A DNA stretch of 64,000 bases. It comes from Pseudomonas sputi (lineage in GTDB: Bacteria > Pseudomonadota > Gammaproteobacteria > Pseudomonadales > Pseudomonadaceae). The notes beneath the pieces were generated by a model that saw nothing but the letters and a program-made list of their open reading frames with translations, was not told the DNA's origin and made no database searches. The stretch's first letter is position 1, and each line of letters opens with the position of its first letter. A program made the position numbers and the translations under genes. The stretch is from NCBI RefSeq assembly GCF_021603585.1, contig NZ_BQHI01000005.1, positions 186,001 to 250,000 of the forward strand, written 5' to 3'. Below are positions 45,108 to 53,867 of this stretch, one piece after another.

Positions 45108-46085
45108 ATGAGCCCAGCCGAATTACACGCCGACAGCATCGTTATCGACGGTCTGATCATTGCCAAATGGAACCGTGAGCTGTTCGAAGACATGCGCAAG
45201 GGCGGTCTGACGGCGGCCAACTGCACCGTGTCGGTGTGGGAAGGCTTTCAGGCAACGGTCAACAACATCGCCGCCAGCCAGAAACTGATTCGCGAAAATA
45301 GCGATCTGGTGATCCCCGTCCGCACCACCGCCGACATCCGCAAGGCCAAGGAGCAGGGCAAGACCGGCATCCTCTTCGGCTTCCAGAACGCTCATGCGTT
45401 CGAAGACCAGATCGGCTATGTCGAGGTGTTCAAGCAGCTCGGCGTCGGCATCGTGCAGATGTGCTACAACACCCAGAACCTGGTGGGCACCGGTTGCTAC
45501 GAACGTGACGGCGGCCTGTCGGGCTTCGGTCGCGAAATCGTCGCCGAGATGAACCGCGTCGGCGTCATGTGCGACCTGTCTCACGTCGGCTCCAAGACCT
45601 CCGAGGAAGTCATCCTCGAATCGAAAAAACCGGTCTGCTATTCCCACTGCCTGCCGTCGGGGCTCAAAGAGCACCCGCGCAACAAGTCCGATGAAGAGCT
45701 TAAGTTTATTGCTGACCACGGCGGTTTCGTCGGCGTGACCATGTTCGCGCCGTTCCTGGCCAAGGGCATCGATTCGACCATCGACGACTACGCCGAAGCC
45801 ATCGAGTACACCATGAACCTGGTCGGCGAAGACGCCATCGGCATCGGCACCGACTTCACCCAGGGGCACGGTCAGGACTTCTTCGAATACCTGACCCACG
45901 ACAAGGGCTACGCCCGCCGTCTGACCAACTTCGGCAAGATCATCAACCCGCTGGGCATCCGCACTGTCGGCGAGTTCCCGAACCTGACCGAAACCCTGCT
46001 CAAGCGCGGCCACTCCGAGCGAGTCGTACGCAAGATCATGGGTGAAAACTGGGTGAACGTCCTCAAGGACGTCTGGGGCGAATAA
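45108..46085 (+). CDS. Membrane-dipeptidase family protein of the dgc operon
   Basis: 325 aa zinc amidohydrolase of the renal dipeptidase (M19) family. Expected metal-binding parts are the start HADSIVIDGLI, and the histidines in CDLSHVGSKTSEE (~155) and VCYSHCLPS (~178), with GIGTDFTQGHG near 250. It lacks a signal peptide. In pseudomonads it precedes dgcA and is induced by betaine. Its substrate in that pathway is not established; it may act on a dimethylglycine-derived peptide or a one-carbon adduct, which is speculation. AAGGGGA is upstream of the ATG. Confidence 0.85.
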   Translation: MSPAELHADSIVIDGLIIAKWNRELFEDMRKGGLTAANCTVSVWEGFQATVNNIAASQKLIRENSDLVIPVRTTADIRKAKEQGKTGILFGFQNAHAFEDQIGYVEVFKQLGVGIVQMCYNTQNLVGTGCYERDGGLSGFGREIVAEMNRVGVMCDLSHVGSKTSEEVILESKKPVCYSHCLPSGLKEHPRNKSDEELKFIADHGGFVGVTMFAPFLAKGIDSTIDDYAEAIEYTMNLVGEDAIGIGTDFTQGHGQDFFEYLTHDKGYARRLTNFGKIINPLGIRTVGEFPNLTETLLKRGHSERVVRKIMGENWVNVLKDVWGE

Positions 46086-46162
46086 GCCGCCGCTTCCCGA
46101 ATACTTTCCCCCGGCCGTCCGCGCCGGGGGCAACACCAAAATTTTTCTGGAGTTAAGTTTCC

Positions 46163-46693
46163 ATGGCCAAGATCGCCCCGCAATTGCCAATCGAAGTCGA
46201 CAGCGAGACCGGTGTCTGGACCTCCGACGCCCTGCCGATGCTGTACGTGCCACGCCACTTCTTCGTCAACAACCACATGGGCATCGAAGAAGTGCTGGGC
46301 GCCGATGCCTACGCCGAAATCCTCTACAAGGCCGGCTACAAATCCGCCTGGCACTGGTGTGAAAAAGAAGCCGAGTGCCACGGCCTGGAAGGCGTCGCGG
46401 TGTTCGAGCACTACATGAAGCGCCTGTCGCAGCGCGGCTGGGGCCTGTTCAAGATCCAGGACATCGACCTGGACAAAGGCACTGCCAGCGTCAAGCTCGA
46501 GCACTCGGCATTCGTCTACGTCTACGGCAAGGTCGGGCGCAAGGTCGACTACATGTTCACCGGCTGGTTTGCCGGTGCCATGGACCAGATTCTCGCCGCC
46601 CGCGGCAGCCAGATCCGCACCGTGGCCGAGCAGGTCTACGGTGGCTCCGAAGAAGGCCACGACGACGGCCTGTTCACCGTCAAGCCGTTGTAA
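46163..46693 (+). CDS. DUF5943 protein of the dimethylglycine operon
   Basis: 176 aa cytosolic protein. It resembles the V4R/4-vinyl-reductase-like small-molecule binding fold and is annotated DUF5943 in related species. Recognisable stretches are MLYVPRHFFVNNHMGIEEVLG and SAFVYVYGKVGRKVDYMFTGWFAGAMDQIL. Conserved WHWCEKEAECHG (~63-74) carries two cysteines and a histidine. It lies 15 bp before dgcA and after the dipeptidase gene, so it is surely cotranscribed with dimethylglycine demethylase. Its role is unknown; a folding, ligand-carrier or one-carbon function is possible. Confidence 0.8.
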   Translation: MAKIAPQLPIEVDSETGVWTSDALPMLYVPRHFFVNNHMGIEEVLGADAYAEILYKAGYKSAWHWCEKEAECHGLEGVAVFEHYMKRLSQRGWGLFKIQDIDLDKGTASVKLEHSAFVYVYGKVGRKVDYMFTGWFAGAMDQILAARGSQIRTVAEQVYGGSEEGHDDGLFTVKPL

Positions 46694-46708
46694 GTCGAGG
46701 AACCCGCC

Positions 46709-48769
46709 ATGGCTTTCGAAGCAATGTTTCAGCCAATTCAAATTGGCAAACTGACCATCCGCAACCGCGTGCTCAGCACCGCACACGCCGAGGTCTACGC
46801 GACCGACGGCGGCATGACCACCGAACGGTACGTCAAATATTACGAAGAGAAAGCCAAGGGCGGCATCGGCCTGGCGATCTGTGGCGGTTCGTCCGTGGTG
46901 GCGATCGACAGCCCGCAGCAATGGTGGAGTTCGGTGAACCTGTCCACCGACCGGATCATCCCGCACTTCCAGAATCTTGCCGACGCCATGCACAAGCACG
47001 GCGCCAAGATCATGATCCAGATTACCCACATGGGCCGTCGCTCCCGTTGGGACGGTTTCCACTGGCCGACCCTGATGTCGCCGTCGGGCATCCGTGAACC
47101 GGTGCACCGCGCCACTTGCAAGACCATCGAGCCGGAAGAAATCTGGCGGGTGATCGGCAACTATGCGCAAGCGGCTCGCCGCGCCAAGGCCGGTGGCCTG
47201 GACGGCGTCGAACTGTCGGCCGTGCACCAGCACATGATCGACCAGTTCTGGAGCCCGCGCGTCAACAAGCGGACCGACGAATGGGGCGGCACCTTTGAAG
47301 GCCGGATGAAGTTCGGTCTGGAAGTCCTGAAAGCGGTGCGTGCCGAGGTCGGTGACGACTTCTGCGTCGGCATGCGCATCTGCGGTGACGAGTTCCACCC
47401 GGACGGTCTGTCCCACGAAGACATGAAGCAGATCGCCAAGTATTACGACGACACCGGCATGCTCGATTTCATCGGCGTCGTGGGCTCGGGTTGCGACACC
47501 CACAACACCCTGGCCAACGTGATTCCGAACATGAGTTACCCGCCGGAGCCGTTCCTGCACCTGGCGGCCGGGATCAAGGAAGTGGTCAAGGTTCCGGTGC
47601 TGCACGCGCAGAACATCAAGGACCCGAACCAGGCGACGCGGATCCTCGAGGGCGGTTACGTCGACATGGTCGGCATGACCCGCGCCCACATCGCCGACCC
47701 GCACCTGATCGCCAAGATCAAGATGGGCCAGGTCGACCAGATCAAGCAGTGCGTCGGTGCCAACTATTGCATCGATCGTCAGTACCAGGGTCTGGACGTG
47801 CTGTGCATCCAGAACGCCGCGACCTCCCGTGAATACATGGGCGTGCCGCACATCATCGAGAAATCCACCGGGCCGAAACGCAAGGTGGTGATCGTCGGTG
47901 CCGGCCCGGCGGGGATGGAAGCTGCCCGCGTGGCGGCCGAGCGTGGCCACGACGTGACCCTGTTCGAGAAGAAGGAATTCATCGGCGGGCAGATCACCAC
48001 GGCTTCGAAAGCGCCGCAGCGTGACCAGATCGCCGGCATCACTCGCTGGTTCCAGCTGGAACTGGCACGCCTGAAAGTCGACCTGCGCCTGGGCACTGCT
48101 GCCGATGCCGACACCATCATGGATCTGCGCCCGGACATCGTGGTGCTGGCCGTTGGCGGGCATCCGTACCTGGAACAGAACGAACACTGGGGCGCCGCCG
48201 AAGGGCTGGTGGTCAGCAGCTGGGACGTGCTCGACGGCAAGGTCGCGCCGGGCAAGAACGTGCTGGTCTACGACACCATCTGCGAATTCACCGGGATGTC
48301 GGTGGCCGACTTCCTTGCCGACAAGGGCAGCCAGGTCGAGATCGTCACCGACGACATCAAGCCGGGCGTGGCCATCGGCGGTACGTCGTTCCCGACCTAC
48401 TACCGCAGCATGTACCCGAAAGAAGTGATCATGACCGGCGACATGATGCTGGAGAAGGTCTACCGCGAAGGCGACAAGCTCGTCGCGGTGCTGGAGAACG
48501 AATACACCGGCGCCAAAGAGGAGCGGGTGGTGGATCAGGTGGTCGTCGAGAACGGCGTGCGCCCGGACGAGGAAATCTACTACGCCCTCAAGGACGGCTC
48601 GCGCAACAAGGGTCAGATCGACGTCGAGGCGCTGTTCGCGATCCAGCCGCAACCTTCGCTGAGCAGCACTGGCGACGGTTACCTGCTGTTCCGCATCGGT
48701 GACTGCGTGGCGCAGCGCAATACCCACGCCGCCATCTACGACGCCCTGCGGTTGTGCAAGGACTTCTAA
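46709..48769 (+). CDS. dgcA: Dimethylglycine demethylase subunit DgcA
   Basis: 686 aa protein: an old-yellow-enzyme-type TIM barrel with FMN (~1-370) and an FAD/NAD-binding half (~385-680), as in trimethylamine dehydrogenase. The four cysteines for a [4Fe-4S] cluster lie in QCVGANYCIDRQYQGLDVLC-type spacing (~350-370), and the dinucleotide motif is VVIVGAGPAGMEAA (~393). With DgcB it oxidises dimethylglycine to sarcosine. Position after the dipeptidase and DUF5943 genes and before dgcB matches other pseudomonads. Confidence 0.95.
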   Translation: MAFEAMFQPIQIGKLTIRNRVLSTAHAEVYATDGGMTTERYVKYYEEKAKGGIGLAICGGSSVVAIDSPQQWWSSVNLSTDRIIPHFQNLADAMHKHGAKIMIQITHMGRRSRWDGFHWPTLMSPSGIREPVHRATCKTIEPEEIWRVIGNYAQAARRAKAGGLDGVELSAVHQHMIDQFWSPRVNKRTDEWGGTFEGRMKFGLEVLKAVRAEVGDDFCVGMRICGDEFHPDGLSHEDMKQIAKYYDDTGMLDFIGVVGSGCDTHNTLANVIPNMSYPPEPFLHLAAGIKEVVKVPVLHAQNIKDPNQATRILEGGYVDMVGMTRAHIADPHLIAKIKMGQVDQIKQCVGANYCIDRQYQGLDVLCIQNAATSREYMGVPHIIEKSTGPKRKVVIVGAGPAGMEAARVAAERGHDVTLFEKKEFIGGQITTASKAPQRDQIAGITRWFQLELARLKVDLRLGTAADADTIMDLRPDIVVLAVGGHPYLEQNEHWGAAEGLVVSSWDVLDGKVAPGKNVLVYDTICEFTGMSVADFLADKGSQVEIVTDDIKPGVAIGGTSFPTYYRSMYPKEVIMTGDMMLEKVYREGDKLVAVLENEYTGAKEERVVDQVVVENGVRPDEEIYYALKDGSRNKGQIDVEALFAIQPQPSLSSTGDGYLLFRIGDCVAQRNTHAAIYDALRLCKDF

Positions 48770-48785
48770 AAGTTTGCACATGACC

Positions 48786-48877
48786 CTGTGGGAGCGGGCT
48801 TGCCCGCGAATGCATGCTGTCAGTCACCGCTGCATCGACTGACCCGGCGCTTTCGCGAGCAAGCCCGCTCCCACAGG
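48786..48877. repeat. REPIN between dgcA and dgcB
   Basis: CTGTGGGAGCGGGCTTGCCC at 48786 and its inverted partner ending CCCGCTCCCACAG near 48876, about 40 bp apart. It occupies the dgcA-dgcB gap. Confidence 0.88.
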
Positions 48878-48924
48878 AACACGCCGAACGTGTTTCTCCA
48901 GGCTTTACTGGTGGGAGCTTCACC

Positions 48925-50874
48925 ATGTTGAACACCCTTCTTCCAATCCTGTTGTTCGCCGCCCTGGCCCTCGCGGTGCTGGGGGCGTTGCGGCGGGTGG
49001 CCATGTGGCGCCGGGGCAGGGCCTCGAAGGTCGATCTGATCGGCGGCCTGTTCGCCATGCCCAAGCGTTACATGGTCGATCTGCACCACGTGGTGGCCCG
49101 GGACAAATACATCGCCAACACCCACGTCGCCACGGCGGGCGGGGCGGTGGCGTCGATCGTGCTGGCGATTCTGGTGCACGGTTTCGGCCTGCATAACCGT
49201 ATCCTCGGCTATGCGTTGCTGCTGATGACGGCGGTGATGTTCGTTGGGGCGATCTTCGTGTATCGGCGTCGGCTCAACCCGCCGTCGCGGCTGTCGAAAG
49301 GCCCGTGGATGCGCCTGCCGAAAAGCCTGCTGGCGTTCTCGGCCTCGTTCTTCCTGGTGACCTTGCCGGTGGCCGGAATCCTGCCGGAGAACTTCGGTGG
49401 CTGGGTGTTGGCAGCGATTCTCGGCATCGGTGTGTTGTGGGGCGTGTCCGAGTTGTTCTTCGGCATGACCTGGGGTGGGCCGATGAAACACGCTTTCGCC
49501 GGTGCGCTGCACCTGGCCTGGCACCGTCGCGCCGAACGTTTTGGTGGTGGTCGTTCCACCGGTTTGAAACCGCTGGACCTGAACGATCCGACCGCGCCGC
49601 TGGGCGTGGAGAAACCCAAGGATTTCACCTGGAACCAGTTGCTCGGTTTCGATGCCTGCGTGCAGTGCGGCAAGTGCGAAGCCGCGTGCCCGGCGTTCGC
49701 CGCCGGCCAGCCGTTGAACCCGAAAAAGCTGATTCAGGACATGGTCGTCGGCCTCGCCGGCGGCACCGATGCCCAGTTCGCCGGCAGCCCGTATCCGGGC
49801 AAACCGGTGGGCGAACACAGCGGCAATCCGCACCAACCGATCGTCAACGGTCTGGTCGATGCCGAAACCCTGTGGTCGTGCACCACCTGCCGGGCCTGCG
49901 TCGAGGAATGCCCGATGATGATCGAGCACGTCGATGCCATCGTCGACATGCGCCGGCACCTGACCCTGGAGAAAGGCGCGACCCCGAACAAGGGCGCCGA
50001 AGTCCTGGAAAACCTGATCGCCACCGACAACCCTGGCGGTTTCGCTCCGGGCGGGCGGATGAACTGGGCGGCAGACCTCAACCTCAATCTGCTCAGCGAG
50101 AAGAAGTCCACCGACGTGCTGTTCTGGGTTGGCGACGGTGCCTTCGACATGCGCAACCAGCGCACCTTGCGTGCCTTCGTCAAAGTGCTGAAAGCGGCCA
50201 GGGTCGACTTCGCGGTGCTTGGGCTGGAAGAGCGCGACAGCGGCGACGTGGCCCGACGTCTTGGCGACGAAGCGACTTTCCAGTTGCTCGCCAAGCGCAA
50301 CATCCAGACCCTGGCCAAATACAGCTTCAACCGCATCGTCACCTGCGATCCGCACAGTTTCCATGTGCTGAAAAACGAATACGGCGCGTTCGATGGCAAC
50401 TACCTCGTGCAGCACCACAGCACTTATCTGGCGGAAATCATCCAGGCCGGCACGCTGAACCTCGGTCAGCACAAAGGCAACAGCGTGACCTATCACGATC
50501 CGTGCTACCTCGGCCGCTACAACGGCGAGTACGAAGCGCCGCGCGAAGTGCTGCGCGCCCTCGGCATCGAGATCAAGGAAATGCAACGTTCCGGCTTCCG
50601 CTCGCGCTGCTGCGGCGGCGGTGGCGGGGCGCCGATCACCGACATTCCGGGCAAGCAGCGGATCCCCGACATGCGCATGGAAGACATCCGCGAGACCGGC
50701 GCCGAACTGGTGGCCGTGGGTTGTCCACAGTGTACGGCGATGCTCGAAGGCGTGGTCGAACCGCGTCCGCTGATCAAGGACATCGCCGAACTGGTGGCCG
50801 ACGCGCTGCTGGAAGACGCCGCGCCGAACAAGCCTGCCACCCCGGCCAAACTTGAACCTGCGGAGGCCCACTGA
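48925..50874 (+). CDS. dgcB: Dimethylglycine demethylase subunit DgcB (Fe-S membrane protein)
   Basis: 649 aa protein with N-terminal membrane helices (~1-25, ~65-100, ~130-160) and a cytosolic iron-sulfur part. Two ferredoxin motifs are CVQCGKCEAACPAF (~247) and CTTCRACVEECPMM (~320); two CCG domains follow, with HDPCYLGRYNG (~525) and RSRCCGGGGGAP (~560). It should pass electrons from DgcA or the ETF pair to quinone. ATG at 48925 with GGGAG upstream is chosen because earlier codons in the frame lie in the REPIN. The stop overlaps the ETF gene start by one base (TGATG). Confidence 0.93.
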   Translation: MLNTLLPILLFAALALAVLGALRRVAMWRRGRASKVDLIGGLFAMPKRYMVDLHHVVARDKYIANTHVATAGGAVASIVLAILVHGFGLHNRILGYALLLMTAVMFVGAIFVYRRRLNPPSRLSKGPWMRLPKSLLAFSASFFLVTLPVAGILPENFGGWVLAAILGIGVLWGVSELFFGMTWGGPMKHAFAGALHLAWHRRAERFGGGRSTGLKPLDLNDPTAPLGVEKPKDFTWNQLLGFDACVQCGKCEAACPAFAAGQPLNPKKLIQDMVVGLAGGTDAQFAGSPYPGKPVGEHSGNPHQPIVNGLVDAETLWSCTTCRACVEECPMMIEHVDAIVDMRRHLTLEKGATPNKGAEVLENLIATDNPGGFAPGGRMNWAADLNLNLLSEKKSTDVLFWVGDGAFDMRNQRTLRAFVKVLKAARVDFAVLGLEERDSGDVARRLGDEATFQLLAKRNIQTLAKYSFNRIVTCDPHSFHVLKNEYGAFDGNYLVQHHSTYLAEIIQAGTLNLGQHKGNSVTYHDPCYLGRYNGEYEAPREVLRALGIEIKEMQRSGFRSRCCGGGGGAPITDIPGKQRIPDMRMEDIRETGAELVAVGCPQCTAMLEGVVEPRPLIKDIAELVADALLEDAAPNKPATPAKLEPAEAH

Positions 50875-52094
50875 TGAGCGACATTATCCGCCGTGACCCC
50901 CGCGCCGAATGGATCGCACGCAACCGCCTGCACCCGCTGCACGCGGCCATGCAACCGGCGCAACACAGCTGGATGGGTCCCAACGGGATCATCCGCAAGA
51001 ACCTGCACGGCATCGGCTTCATCGGGCCGAACGGCATCAAGCGCATCGACCGCAGCGGCGCCCAGCAGGGTGGGGCGGTCAAACGCTCGGCAGCGGTCGA
51101 AGTGCAATTGCCGCTGCATCAGGTGCCGGCCCCGGCGTTTTACATCAGCGTGGTGCCGGACATGGTCGGCGGCCGCTTGAGCAGTCACGACCGCGACCTG
51201 CTCGGTCTGGCCCATCAACTGGCGGGCAGCGACGGTGCAGTGCTGGCCGTGGTGTTCGGCGAGCACAAGGAAAACGCTTTCGCCACGGCGGGCGTTGACC
51301 GCTTGCTGGTGCTGGAAGGTGATGCGTTCAGCGGTTATGCACCGGAGCAACGGATCCAGGGCCTGCGGGCTGTGGATAACCAGTTCAACCCGCGTCACTG
51401 GCTGCTGCCGGACAGCCGCAGCGGTGGCGGCGAACTCGGCCGGCGCTTTGCTGCCGCGCTGGGCGAACGCCCGGCCACACGGGTGTGGCAGGTCAAGGAT
51501 CAGGAGTGCATCGGCCGCGCCGGTGCCGGTCTGCAGGATCTGGCACGGCCGGTGGCGCGCTTGATTCTGGCCTCGGCCGAATGTGCAGAACCGGTCAGCG
51601 AAACCCGTCACGAAGCCCTGCCGGTGGAGTTATCCACACCCGTCGCGCGGAGCCTGTCGCGGATCGAGGATCTGGGCGCCGTGGCGGTGGACCCGGCGGC
51701 GATTCCGATGGCGGAGGCCGAGTTCATTTTCTCTGGCGGCAACGGGGTCAAGGACTGGGATCTTTTCCACAAGACCGCCGCGGCCCTCGGCGCCACCGAA
51801 GGCGCTTCGCGGGTGGCGGTGGACGACGGCTTCATGGCCCGCGACCGTCAGGTCGGCGCGTCGGGCACCTGGGTCACCGCGCGGGTTTACGTGGCCGTGG
51901 GGATTTCCGGGGCGATCCAGCACCTGCAAGGCATTGGTGCCTGCGACAAGGTGGTGGCGATCAACCTCGATCCGGGCTGCGACATGATCAAGCGCGCCGA
52001 CCTGTCGGTGATTGGCGAAAGCGCGGAAATTCTCCAGGCCTTGATCGCGGCGGTAGAGGCTTACCGCAACGAAGCCAAGCGCGATGCGGCTTAA
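50874..52094 (+). CDS. Electron transfer flavoprotein alpha-like subunit
   Basis: 406 aa ETF alpha-type protein. The C-terminal FAD domain is clear: FIFSGGNGVKDWDLF (~283), RQVGASGTWVTARVYVAVGISGAIQHLQGI (~330) and AINLDPGCDMIKRADLSVIGE. An N-terminal extension of ~85 residues (RRDPRAEWIARNRLHPLH) is longer than in housekeeping EtfA. With the next gene it forms a dedicated ETF for dimethylglycine or sarcosine oxidation. Translation is coupled to dgcB by TGATG. Confidence 0.9.
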   Translation: MSDIIRRDPRAEWIARNRLHPLHAAMQPAQHSWMGPNGIIRKNLHGIGFIGPNGIKRIDRSGAQQGGAVKRSAAVEVQLPLHQVPAPAFYISVVPDMVGGRLSSHDRDLLGLAHQLAGSDGAVLAVVFGEHKENAFATAGVDRLLVLEGDAFSGYAPEQRIQGLRAVDNQFNPRHWLLPDSRSGGGELGRRFAAALGERPATRVWQVKDQECIGRAGAGLQDLARPVARLILASAECAEPVSETRHEALPVELSTPVARSLSRIEDLGAVAVDPAAIPMAEAEFIFSGGNGVKDWDLFHKTAAALGATEGASRVAVDDGFMARDRQVGASGTWVTARVYVAVGISGAIQHLQGIGACDKVVAINLDPGCDMIKRADLSVIGESAEILQALIAAVEAYRNEAKRDAA

Positions 52095-52103
52095 GGAACG
52101 GTT

Positions 52104-52874
52104 ATGAGCACAAAGATCATCAGTCTGGTTTCAATCGGCGCCCACCCGACTTCCGGCCGGCCGCGCCGTGCCGATCAGGACGCCCGCGCGGTGGAACTCG
52201 GTCTGCAACTGGCGGGGGATAACCTGCAAGTGCTGCACGCTGGCGACATCGCGGAACCGGCGCTGCGCGCCTATCTGGGCATGGGACTGGAACAGCTGCA
52301 TGTGCTGGAACAACCGGCCGGTGCCGACGCGTTGCCGGCGTTGACCGAGTATCTGCGTGACGCCGGTGCCCAGGTCGTGCTGACTGGCAGCCAGGCGGAA
52401 ACCGGCGAAGGCTCGGGGATGCTGCCGTTCCTGCTGGCTGAAGGGCTGGGCTGGCCGCTGGTGGTGGGGCTGGCGCAGGTCGAATCGATCAACGACGGCT
52501 CGGCGCTGGTGCTGCAAGCGTTGCCCCGTGGGCAGCGCCGCCGGTTGAAGGTGCGCCTGCCGTTTCTGGCGACTGTGGATAACGCTGCGCCCAAACCTCG
52601 GCAAAGCGCTTACGGCCCGGCGCGCCGTGGGGTTTTGCAGGCGGAAGATGTGGAAGTGGTGGACGACGAATTGCTCGCGGTGGCGACCCTGCAACCGGCC
52701 AAACCCCGGCCGAAACGGTTGAAGGTGATCAAGGCCAAGAGCGGGGCTGACCGGATGAAAGCGGCGACGGCCAAGGCCAGCGGTGGCGGTGGGCAGGTGC
52801 TCAAGGGCGTGACGGCGCAGGCCGGTGCGCAGGCCATTCTCAAGCTGCTGATCGAGGAAGGTGTTGTCCGCTGA
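52104..52874 (+). CDS. Electron transfer flavoprotein beta-like subunit
   Basis: 256 aa ETF beta-type protein. It keeps the pattern ADQDARAVELGLQLA near the start, VLTGSQAETGEGSGMLPFLLAEGLGWPLV (the AMP/FAD region, ~92-120) and LKVRLPFLATVDN. The C-terminal ~60 residues are lysine- and alanine-rich. It starts 9 bp after the alpha gene and closes the operon. A 21 bp GC-rich hairpin follows at 52887. Confidence 0.88.
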   Translation: MSTKIISLVSIGAHPTSGRPRRADQDARAVELGLQLAGDNLQVLHAGDIAEPALRAYLGMGLEQLHVLEQPAGADALPALTEYLRDAGAQVVLTGSQAETGEGSGMLPFLLAEGLGWPLVVGLAQVESINDGSALVLQALPRGQRRRLKVRLPFLATVDNAAPKPRQSAYGPARRGVLQAEDVEVVDDELLAVATLQPAKPRPKRLKVIKAKSGADRMKAATAKASGGGGQVLKGVTAQAGAQAILKLLIEEGVVR

Positions 52875-52886
52875 AACCTTTGCTGA

Positions 52887-52907
52887 CCCTCTCCCTTCGG
52901 GAGAGGG
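52887..52907. other. GC-rich hairpin after the ETF operon
   Basis: CCCTCTCCC and GGGAGAGGG pair around a TTC loop 12 bp past the stop. There is no T-run; it is a common Pseudomonas 3'-end hairpin. Confidence 0.7.
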
Positions 52908-53628
52908 CGGTTTACCCACAATCCCTGTTGGCGGATCTGTGGATAACGTGTTCGCCCCTCCCTGCACCCCACGCCAATCAAGCCCTTCAGCCCCCAGATC
53001 AAAAAACAACCAGCCTAACTCGCGGTTTTTTCTGAGTTTTTCCCCAGCTTAACTCCCAGACTTGCCCCCAATCTCTGTTGGCGCTTCTGTGGATAAGATG
53101 TTCGCTGTACGCTGCAAGCCATATAAACCGTGGCTTACAAAGATCTGATCAAAAAACGCTCAATTCAGTCTTTCAACCCGCCAATCCCCACGCAAACCCC
53201 TATTTATCAACGCCTCCAGCGCTTTTCCACAGCACCCGACAAGTTACCCCCGAACTCTGTTGGCGCTTCTGTGGATAAGGTGTTCGCCATCCTCTACAAG
53301 CCACGTAATCCTTGATATGTAGACGATTGATCAAAAAACAATCAATCGCCAATGGAAACCCTGCTTCTGGATAAGTCACGAATTTTCTTCACAAAATCCC
53401 GATTATTTTTCCAGGTCATCCACAGTTGTCCCCATTAGCTGTGGGTGTCTATGTGGATAACTTGTTCGCCAAACCCTGCAGCCCCCGGCGGGCTTAGTCC
53501 AAAAGGCAATTGATCAGATTTCATACAGTTCTAAGGGCTTGCCTTGACTTCGATCCGGTGCCTGTCTTCACTGTAATGGCACAAGGACAGCCGTCACTTA
53601 TCCACATCTGGTTCAGGGAGAACGCGTG
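52908..53628. repeat. Array of repeat units each carrying a DnaA box
   Basis: Perfect DnaA boxes (TGTGGATAA, i.e. TTATCCACA on the minus strand) lie at 52938, 53088, 53270 and 53452, and a fifth in opposite orientation at 53598. The steps are 150, 182 and 182 bp. Each box sits in a related context, CTGTTGGCGCTTC before it and TGTTCGCC just after, and units 1-3 also carry GATCAAAAAAC about 60 bp downstream. One-mismatch boxes occur at 52912, 53223, 53366 and 53416. No gene was seen. The function is unknown; DnaA titration or reactivation is the obvious hypothesis. Confidence 0.75.
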
Positions 53629-53745
53629 ATGGATACCCCGCCACACCGCTTACCCCTCAGTCCCTGCACGGTCCGCGCGCTGCCGGCACCTTCGCCGCGC
53701 AAGCGCACGCTGCGTCGTGCCGCCAATCAGCACGCCCGTCTGTAG
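53629..53745 (+). CDS. Possible small basic protein
   Basis: A 38-codon frame (MDTPPHRLPLSPCTVRALPA...) with GGGAG nine bases upstream and ten Arg/Lys/His in a proline-rich chain. It lies between the last DnaA box and the GMC fusion gene. No family is recognised. The ribosome site is its main support. Confidence 0.35.
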   Translation: MDTPPHRLPLSPCTVRALPAPSPRKRTLRRAANQHARL

Positions 53746-53867
53746 CGCCTGATTACTGCCCTAACCGTTGTACTGCCGTCGGGATTGCCCGGAGGCCAGG
53801 TGCCCGTTCGCCCATCGATTGCAGGCAACCGCAGAGTTGCCCCATCTGCCTGAGAGAGGACCCCCTC

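Noticed and set aside
45908-48781. A 957-codon open frame on the minus strand across dgcA
   Set aside because: It lies opposite dgcA and the DUF5943 gene, whose protein families are clear, and its translation is low-complexity and unlike any family. Such frames arise from high GC at third positions.
48820-50871. A 683-codon minus-strand frame over dgcB
   Set aside because: It is antisense to the Fe-S motifs of dgcB, and the translation has no recognisable domain.
52908-53628. The DnaA-box array as the chromosomal origin
   Set aside because: dnaA, dnaN, rpmH, gidA and parAB are absent from the neighbourhood, and genes on both sides belong to amine catabolism. A secondary DnaA-binding locus is more likely.
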